Made by a program: the position numbers and the translations under genes
Assembly (NCBI GenBank): GCA_049511415.1
Contig: JBEKYC010000046.1
Location: forward strand, 1-57,134
Origin: Bog-159 sp049511415
GTDB taxonomy: Bacteria > Acidobacteriota > Terriglobia > Bryobacterales > Bryobacteraceae
Direction of reading: 5' to 3'
Length of the DNA: 57,134 nucleotides
Notes under the pieces: generated by a model
Told to the model about the DNA's origin: nothing
The model's input: the letters and a program-made list of their open reading frames with translations, nothing else
The model's database searches: none
Part shown: positions 51,772 through 57,134 of the stretch, piece after piece
Numbering within the stretch: position 1 is the stretch's first letter
How the letters are laid out: each line of letters starts with the position of its first letter

Positions 51772-53133
51772 TTAACTGATCTCCACCACGGTTTGGAATA
51801 ACGACGTAGGCAACTGGATGCCACAGGCTTTGATTCGGTCATAAGCGCGCGGCCGAATACCTGTAGCGCGGAAACGCCCAGTCACGCGTCCGTCTTCCGT
51901 CACCCCGGTCTTTTCAAATACGAAAATATCTTGCAAAGTGATGGTCTCCACTTCCATGCCGGTCACTTCGGTCATGTGCGTGATCCGGCGGCTGCCATCG
52001 CTGAAGCGCGCCACCTGCACGACCAGGTCGAGCGCCGCTGAAATCTGCTGTCGGATGGCGCGCACACCCATGTTGGCGTTGCCCATGCCGACCATCACTT
52101 CCAGGCGCGACATACCGTCACGCGGATTGTTGGAGTGAATGGTGGTCAGTGATCCATCGTGGCCCGTATTCATGGCCTGCAACATGTCCAGGGCTTCCTC
52201 GCCGCGGACCTCGCCCACGATGATGCGGTCGGGACGCATACGAAGGGCGTTGATGACCAGGTCGCGAATCCTGATGGCGCCCTGCCCTTCCACGTTCGGT
52301 GGACGCGTTTCCATGCGCGCGATATGCGTCTGTTGCAGGCGCAATTCGGCGGCGTCCTCTATGGTTACAATGCGCTCGTCTTCCGGAATGTAGCTCGAAA
52401 GCACGTTCAGCAGAGTGGTCTTGCCGGCGCCGGTGCCGCCGCAGATCAAAATATTCAGACGCGACCGGACCGCCGCCCGCAACAACTCCAGCATGCCCTC
52501 CGTCATCGTCAGCCGCGAAACCAAGTCCTTGCCGTGCAGCAGGCTTCTTCCGAATCGCCGGATCGACAGCAGGGGACCATCGACCGCCACCGGCGGAATG
52601 GCTGCGTTCACGCGCGATCCGTCCGGCAAGCGCGCATCCACCAGCGGCGACGATTCGTCCACGCGTCGGCCTACGCGCGATACAATCTTTTCGATGATAC
52701 GCAGCAGGTGTGCGTTGTCCTTGAATTCCACCGGGGTACGGAACAGTTTGCCGTTGCGCTCGATGTAGACCAGCCGCGGCGTAGTCACCAGGATGTCCGA
52801 TATGGTGGGGTCTTGCAGCAGAGGCTCCAGCGGCCCCAGGCCAAACACCTCGTCCAAGACCTCTTCCACCACCCGCTCTTTTTCGAGCAGGCTGAGCGGG
52901 GTCTTCTCTTCTTCGAGCAGCTTGGCCACGGCGCCGCGGACTTCCGTGCGCACACGCTCGCCGCCCAGGGTGGCCAGCGCTTCGAGATTGATGCGGTCCA
53001 GCAGTTTGCGATGGATGGCGAACTTCAGCTCCTGATGCTCCAGCGCCGCGCGGTCTTGGGTGAAGAGACGGCTGACCCATCCCGCTTCCCGTTCACCGGT
53101 CTTGTATAGTGATCCGTTCGTGGTTGTAGCCAT
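51772..53133 (-). CDS. cpaF: Tad pilus ATPase CpaF/TadA
   Basis: A 453-residue secretion ATPase. The N-terminal domain (1-130) has KFAIHRKLLDRINLEAL; the catalytic core has Walker A GGTGAGKTTLLN at about 231-242, EDAAELRL, the Asp-box RMRPDRIIVGEVRGEEALD (Walker B region) and the His-box TGHDGSLTTIHSNNPRDGMS. It powers polymerisation of Flp pilin at the inner membrane. GAGGTGAG lies upstream of the ATG. It is cotranscribed with cpaE (nine bases upstream) and tadB. Confidence 0.95.
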   Translation of the reverse strand: MATTTNGSLYKTGEREAGWVSRLFTQDRAALEHQELKFAIHRKLLDRINLEALATLGGERVRTEVRGAVAKLLEEEKTPLSLLEKERVVEEVLDEVFGLGPLEPLLQDPTISDILVTTPRLVYIERNGKLFRTPVEFKDNAHLLRIIEKIVSRVGRRVDESSPLVDARLPDGSRVNAAIPPVAVDGPLLSIRRFGRSLLHGKDLVSRLTMTEGMLELLRAAVRSRLNILICGGTGAGKTTLLNVLSSYIPEDERIVTIEDAAELRLQQTHIARMETRPPNVEGQGAIRIRDLVINALRMRPDRIIVGEVRGEEALDMLQAMNTGHDGSLTTIHSNNPRDGMSRLEVMVGMGNANMGVRAIRQQISAALDLVVQVARFSDGSRRITHMTEVTGMEVETITLQDIFVFEKTGVTEDGRVTGRFRATGIRPRAYDRIKACGIQLPTSLFQTVVEIS

Positions 53134-53142
53134 TTCTCACCT

Positions 53143-54300
53143 CTATCCAAAAAAGCCGAACTTCTTCTTCGGCTTCTCTTCATCCACACCCGCCATCCGC
53201 ATGGCGAGCTCTTTGATTTGCTTTCCCAGAAAGCTCCGCTCCGGCAGTAGTTTGCCCAGCGAATAGCATTCGTGAAGTTCGGGATAGCTGCTGGGCAGCA
53301 CCGCGTAAACCGGTAGTCCCAGGATCTTTTCGATCTCTTCCGGCGCCAGTTCCGACCGCTTGGGCACCCGGTTCAGAATCAGTTTCAGACGGTCTTTGCC
53401 ATAGCCCGCGTCCATCAGAATCTGGAGCACTTGCTTGGCCTGGTGCAGGGCCGGCACTTCCAGCGTGCTCACCAGGTAGGCTTCGTCCATTTCTTCCAGC
53501 GCCGCCACTCCCACCCGCGTCAGGCTGCGGCCCAAATCGATCAGCGTGAAGTCGTAGCAAGACCGCAGGAAACTGAACAGTTGGCGCAATTGTTCCTGCC
53601 GCGGATAGGTCTTATCCTGCGTGGCCCCCGGCGCCGCTATGATTTCCACGCCCGGAATGCCGTTGGTCACCAGCGCCTTCCAATAACTCACATCCATGCG
53701 GTGCAGATTGTTGACCGCATCCAGGATTGAGTAACCGGGCTTGGCTTTAGTCAAAAAGCCAATCAATCCGGCATCCAGGTCAAGGTCCGCCAGAAGGACC
53801 TTCTGTCCATGTCGCCCTAGCTCGACGGCCAGGTGGCAGACCACCGTGGTCGCACCGCAGCCTCCCTTGGAAGAGAAGAAACCAAGGGTCCGTCCGCCCC
53901 AGCGCATGTTGCTGGTCCGCCGGCCCGTGTCGGTGGAGCGCCGGTCCAGGGCCCCACGCAACGCGCCTTCAAGGGGCGGGTAGATGTACTCATTGACGCC
54001 GGCCCGCATGGCGGCCAGAATCGCATCCGGGTCAGCCGAAGTATGCAGAGCGATGATCGTAGCCTCAGGGGCCTTGGATCGGACCATCGGAATCAGGTCG
54101 GCGAGTGGCTCCTTCGCTGCCGCCACATCCAGTAACACTACCTCCGGCCGCAGTCGCTCGAGCCGCTCCAGGAAGTTGCCCATGCTGGACATGTCCTGGT
54201 GTTCGATGACCGGGCGTAAGGGCAATGCCGGCAGGCAGGACTGTAATTCGTCCCAGAGCTGCTTGGTTTCGATTGCCAGTCCTAGCGTGAGCAGATACAT
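53143..54300 (-). CDS. cpaE: Tad locus localisation ATPase CpaE/TadZ
   Basis: A 385-residue protein. An atypical receiver-like domain (1-120, VVLLDVAAAKEPLADLIP) leads to a ParA/MinD-type ATPase. The deviant Walker A reads SSKGGCGATTVVCHLA, with Ala where ParA has Lys, the usual state in TadZ/CpaE. VLLADLDLDAGLIGFL follows as switch I/Walker A', and LILNRVPKRSELAPEEIEKI toward the end. It positions the pilus machine at a cell pole. It ends with a Lys-rich tail (EEKPKKKFGFFG). Confidence 0.88.
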   Translation of the reverse strand: MYLLTLGLAIETKQLWDELQSCLPALPLRPVIEHQDMSSMGNFLERLERLRPEVVLLDVAAAKEPLADLIPMVRSKAPEATIIALHTSADPDAILAAMRAGVNEYIYPPLEGALRGALDRRSTDTGRRTSNMRWGGRTLGFFSSKGGCGATTVVCHLAVELGRHGQKVLLADLDLDAGLIGFLTKAKPGYSILDAVNNLHRMDVSYWKALVTNGIPGVEIIAAPGATQDKTYPRQEQLRQLFSFLRSCYDFTLIDLGRSLTRVGVAALEEMDEAYLVSTLEVPALHQAKQVLQILMDAGYGKDRLKLILNRVPKRSELAPEEIEKILGLPVYAVLPSSYPELHECYSLGKLLPERSFLGKQIKELAMRMAGVDEEKPKKKFGFFG

Positions 54301-54321
54301 AGTCGTTTCCGATTTCCGGGT

Positions 54322-55914
54322 CTATTGGCCTGTGCCGGTTCCGCCGGAGCCAGCGCCAGCAGGTGGCGCAGCGCCGGTTCCGTTGCCGGGCGTCGCAGGT
54401 GCGCCAGGCGCGGCCGGTCCACCCGCCGGATTCATCATTAAAGGCAGCAGCAAAGTCGGCTGGCTGCTCCCCGGTGTGGGACCTTGCTCTTTCTTCTGCA
54501 ATTGCTGCATTTCTTCCACCGGAATAGTCTCGCGTTCCGGCTTCACCGGCACCGGACCCGTAGTCTCGATTCCGGGCGTGCGGGGCGTGTCCTTTACCAA
54601 AGCCGGCAGGTACGGCTTAGGCATCGGAATTTCGGGGCGCGGTTGACCTTGCGGAATCGGGCGCACGATCTCCGGCGTCACCATGATCAGCAGCTCAGAG
54701 TTGCTCTTGCTTTGCGTCCGGCTCTGAAACAGTTTGCCCAGCAGCGGAATGTCGCCGATTCCCGGAATCTTGTTTAGTGTCTCGTTGAAGTTTTTATCCA
54801 ACAAGCCGGCAATGGCGAAAGTCTGGCCGTTCTCGAGTTCGATCTCGGTCTGCACTTTGCGCGTGGCGATGGCGGGGACGGTGAATCCCTGTAGAACCAC
54901 CGCGTTGCTGTAATCAAGGGAACTGACCTCCGGTGCCACCTGCAGCCGGATCGTGCCGCGCGGCGTGACCGTTGGCAGGAAGTTCAGCCGAATGCCGAAT
55001 TCCCGGAACTGGATGGTCACCGCGCCGATGTTCGATCCGCCTTGCACCACCGGCACCGGAAACTCGCCGCCCGAGAGGAAGCTGGCCGGCTTGCCATTCA
55101 TCGCCAGCACGTTCGGTTCGGCCAACATCTGCAGAATATTTTTGGCTTCCAAGGCTTCGATCGTGGCGCCCAGGTTCAAATCCGGCCGATAGAGGAAGAC
55201 ATTCAATGCGTTCGTAAGCGTGGTCGTGATGGGGCTGCCCGGCGTCGGGACGCTCACCGTTGCCGGGCTGAACTGTTGCGTCGTCACGCCGCCCACGTTG
55301 CCGGCAGCTCCCGTGCTGAACAGGTTAAAACCCAGGTTCGAACTCGTGCTGCGATCCACGTCCGCGAATCGTACCTTTAAGAGAATTTGCGGTTCTTCCG
55401 CCGGCGTCGTCACTTGCAGCAGGTTGACCACACTCTTTCCTGCGATCCCAGCCATGGCAACGGCCCGTTCCGCGCTGACCATGTCTTTAGCCGTGCCATG
55501 CAGAAATACGGTGTCGCCCGCGGTGTAGATGCTGATGTCCTGCCCCGGCAGTTCACGCGCAATCTGGCCGCGCACGCCGTCCAAGCGGCTGTTGCTTGCC
55601 TGCACCACCAGGTCGAACAGCAACCGGGGGCCGCCCTGCTGCCAGATGACCAGCGAAGTTTCACCCGGAAACTTGCCGTTGATCAGAACCTCGCGCGGAT
55701 TGACGGCCACAGCCTCGGCCAGTTCGCCGTTGGCCAGCGAGATGCGCTGGATGTTCATGGCGTTGTCGAGCACCAGCGACTTGCCCACCGTGACCACCAG
55801 GGGCGCAGTCTGAGATTGCAGTTCGACCGCCGCCAATTGGTTGGAGAGGGCTGTCACTGCCAGCAGAATTAGAACTGCGGCAGCCATGCGCTGATTAATG
55901 CCTGTCTGTGACAC
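54322..55914 (-). CDS. cpaC: Tad secretin CpaC/RcpA
   Basis: A 530-residue outer-membrane secretin. A signal peptide (1-28, AAAVLILLAVTALSNQLAAV) is followed by an N0/BON-like part (about 35-165, VTVGKSLVLDNAMNIQRISL; QDISIYTAGDTVFLHGTAKD) and the secretin beta-barrel (about 250-425, LAEPNVLAMNGKPASFLSGG; PVPVVQG; VTPRGTIRLQVAPEVSSLDY). A Pro/Gly/Ala-rich tail ends the protein. GTG 55914 is chosen: it follows the cpaB stop by one base and GAGGTGA overlaps the cpaB end. ATG 55887 is an alternative that still keeps the signal. The tail of about 100 residues is longer than in most CpaC proteins. Confidence 0.9.
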   Translation of the reverse strand: MSQTGINQRMAAAVLILLAVTALSNQLAAVELQSQTAPLVVTVGKSLVLDNAMNIQRISLANGELAEAVAVNPREVLINGKFPGETSLVIWQQGGPRLLFDLVVQASNSRLDGVRGQIARELPGQDISIYTAGDTVFLHGTAKDMVSAERAVAMAGIAGKSVVNLLQVTTPAEEPQILLKVRFADVDRSTSSNLGFNLFSTGAAGNVGGVTTQQFSPATVSVPTPGSPITTTLTNALNVFLYRPDLNLGATIEALEAKNILQMLAEPNVLAMNGKPASFLSGGEFPVPVVQGGSNIGAVTIQFREFGIRLNFLPTVTPRGTIRLQVAPEVSSLDYSNAVVLQGFTVPAIATRKVQTEIELENGQTFAIAGLLDKNFNETLNKIPGIGDIPLLGKLFQSRTQSKSNSELLIMVTPEIVRPIPQGQPRPEIPMPKPYLPALVKDTPRTPGIETTGPVPVKPERETIPVEEMQQLQKKEQGPTPGSSQPTLLLPLMMNPAGGPAAPGAPATPGNGTGAAPPAGAGSGGTGTGQ

Positions 55915-55915
55915 T

Positions 55916-56809
55916 TTACTTCACCTCCGAAGTAGTATCGAATCTTGATTCGCTCTTTTTGGTGCCGTTGATGACTTCCATCACGAATGTCTGCCGCGCG
56001 GGCGGAGCCGGCTTCACTTCAGGCAGCGGGGCCGGTGCGGGGGCGGCTTTCGCCTTTACGTAAATCTTTGTTGGTTCTACTTTCTTGCGCGGCCCGGTCG
56101 ACGCAAACAGTTCCACCACGGCAGTGCCAGGCGTCTTGGCCACCTGCGTGTCCAGCGGATTACGCAGCACGAGTTGGATCGTAGTTTGGTTGCTTGCCAG
56201 GCTCAGCATCTCGGCTTGTTCCGGTGTTACCAGCAGGTTGACCACCTGGGCGCCAACCGGTTTGCCTTCGTTATCTTTCTTAAAGTCCTGTCCCGCCGAC
56301 AGCACTTCGATATTCTGCAGGAGCGTGCGCGTAAGGCTGCCCGACGTTCCGCTCGAAGGCCCGGGTGGGTTTCCTGAAATCAGGATGTCGACGCGCATGC
56401 CGGGCACCACAAATCCGGCGACGCCCACCACATCATTGACGCGCACCGCCACGGCGCGCATGCCCGAAGGAATCATGGCCGCCAGCCCGCCGCCGGCGCC
56501 CTTGGGAGCCAGCCGGTTCTCCACGATCGGCTCGCCTTCGTAGATCGCGGTGGTCACACCGCGTCCGATAATGTCTTCACGCTTCAGCACGGCACTGGCG
56601 GGCAGCGCGCCGGGCCATGACGCATCCTTCACATCGGAATCCTTAATAATGGCTCCCAATTCCAGATTGCGCGTGGCTAACAGCGCCTTGGTGCTCGTGG
56701 GCGCCGCCTGTGTGTTGACGTGGCTCACGGTGAGCCGGTAGAGCAACAGGCTCGCGCAGCCAGCCACCACAAAGGCGAATACCAATACCGAGATGAATCG
56801 TTGGTTCAT
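55916..56809 (-). CDS. cpaB: Tad assembly protein CpaB/RcpC
   Basis: A 297-residue periplasmic protein with one N-terminal helix (FISVLVFAFVVAGCASLLLY) and a SAF/AFP-like domain (about 45-115: TRNLELGAIIKDSDVKDASW; YEGEPIVENRLAPKGAGGGL). A RcpC/CpaB domain follows (MRAVAVRVNDVVGVAGFVVP, GMRVDILI) and a Pro-rich tail. It stabilises the secretin. TTGAGGAAATAA before the ATG is a clear ribosome-binding site. A hairpin lies between it and the pilin gene. Confidence 0.9.
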   Translation of the reverse strand: MNQRFISVLVFAFVVAGCASLLLYRLTVSHVNTQAAPTSTKALLATRNLELGAIIKDSDVKDASWPGALPASAVLKREDIIGRGVTTAIYEGEPIVENRLAPKGAGGGLAAMIPSGMRAVAVRVNDVVGVAGFVVPGMRVDILISGNPPGPSSGTSGSLTRTLLQNIEVLSAGQDFKKDNEGKPVGAQVVNLLVTPEQAEMLSLASNQTTIQLVLRNPLDTQVAKTPGTAVVELFASTGPRKKVEPTKIYVKAKAAPAPAPLPEVKPAPPARQTFVMEVINGTKKSESRFDTTSEVK

Positions 56810-56892
56810 TTATTTCCTCAATTCTTATTTACGGTCACCGGTCCGCCAGAAACCGGTCCCAGCTAACTAACCTGCTCTGCTCAGCCCGCCAA

Positions 56893-56916
56893 AGGGGGCT
56901 CCCGTAAGAGCCCCCT
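56893..56916 (-). terminator. Hairpin between flp and cpaB (partial terminator candidate)
   Basis: AGGGGGCTC-CCGTAA-GAGCCCCCT is a perfect 9-bp stem with a 6-base loop, 16 bases after the pilin stop. On the transcribed (minus) strand only three T follow, so termination would be leaky. Such a site would allow far more pilin mRNA than machinery mRNA from one promoter. Confidence 0.65.
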
Positions 56917-56931
56917 CCGGCGCCGGAACTT

Positions 56932-57126
56932 CTAGCTGCCCGCGGTGGCAGTGGAAGCCGCGTTGCTGAGGTTCACGTTCGTCGTGCTCCAAATCTTGCT
57001 GATGCTGGAGCCCGAGCTGATGAAGAGGGCGGCCGATGCCAGGGCCACGAAGGCCATGAGCAGGGTGTACTCGATCAGGTCCTGGCCTTGATCGTCTAGC
57101 CACAGGTTGCGCAATAACGTCGTCAT
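56932..57126 (-). CDS. flp: Flp-type IVb pilin
   Basis: A 64-residue pre-pilin. A short leader ends at G14 in DDQGQDLIEYTLLMAFVALA; cleavage after Gly leaves the Glu at +5 (E19) and Tyr at +6, the Flp signature, followed by the hydrophobic helix. The mature pilin is about 50 residues with a small Ser/Thr/Ala-rich C-terminus (STTNVNLSNAASTATAGS). It is the first gene of the Tad operon seen here; its promoter lies at the very edge of the window or beyond. Confidence 0.93.
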   Translation of the reverse strand: MTTLLRNLWLDDQGQDLIEYTLLMAFVALASAALFISSGSSISKIWSTTNVNLSNAASTATAGS

Positions 57127-57134
57127 TGTTGTTT

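Overview
The window looks like chromosomal DNA of an acidobacterium of the Solibacter/Bryobacter type. The evidence is high G+C, two large ADOP-type MacB-like permeases (one coupled to a PadR regulator), GloVer and HAF extracellular repeat proteins, Tol-Pal-style eukaryotic-like kinase remains, many exported glycosidases and hydrolases, and a Tad pilus locus. This is inferred from gene content; no marker gene such as rRNA is present.

Region 1 (1-9461) is a zone of decay. It holds a truncated glycosidase fragment, a beta-sandwich-type secreted protein with two nonsense codons and a frameshift, intact GloVer and HAF repeat proteins (the HAF gene frameshifted in its last repeat), a phytanoyl-CoA dioxygenase-like gene flanked by degenerate 0.1 kb repeats, a Ser/Thr kinase pseudogene with at least four frameshifts and one stop, and two opposed IS256-family fragments that cut the kinase off.

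Region 2 (9462-14535) carries an intact periplasmic-propeller diguanylate cyclase, then an IS21-family end with 23 bp repeats and an istA stub, a small excisionase-like ORF, and a decayed tyrosine recombinase lying just downstream of a tRNA-Sec (selC) gene. This is the footprint of an old integrative element at selC.

Region 3 (14664-29973) holds a secreted nucleoside hydrolase, an NtrC-type regulator, a methyltransferase pseudogene, PadR plus ADOP permease, an amber-interrupted RibD-like reductase, a GH27 alpha-galactosidase, a second ADOP permease flanked by relics of such genes, a serine hydrolase, a stress-type glycine-zipper protein with a palindromic upstream site, a 46-aa membrane protein, and a dead beta-helix/GloVer gene pair.

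Region 4 (29974-45143) is mostly exported hydrolytic metabolism: penicillin acylase-like amidase, GH36-like protein, large BNR-repeat protein, then three consecutive Tat-signal enzymes (SelA-like PLP enzyme, PIG-L deacetylase, enolase-superfamily dehydratase) that could form a periplasmic amino-sugar-acid route, followed by a serine hydrolase, an M20 peptidase and an HSL-type esterase.

Region 5 (45228-57134) holds a PAS hybrid histidine kinase, a DUF362 Tat lipoprotein with a small squalene-cyclase-like protein, a 32-aa membrane protein, a long inverted repeat, and a minus-strand Tad/Flp pilus operon (flp, cpaB, cpaC, cpaE, cpaF, tadB, tadC) running off the right edge at its promoter end.
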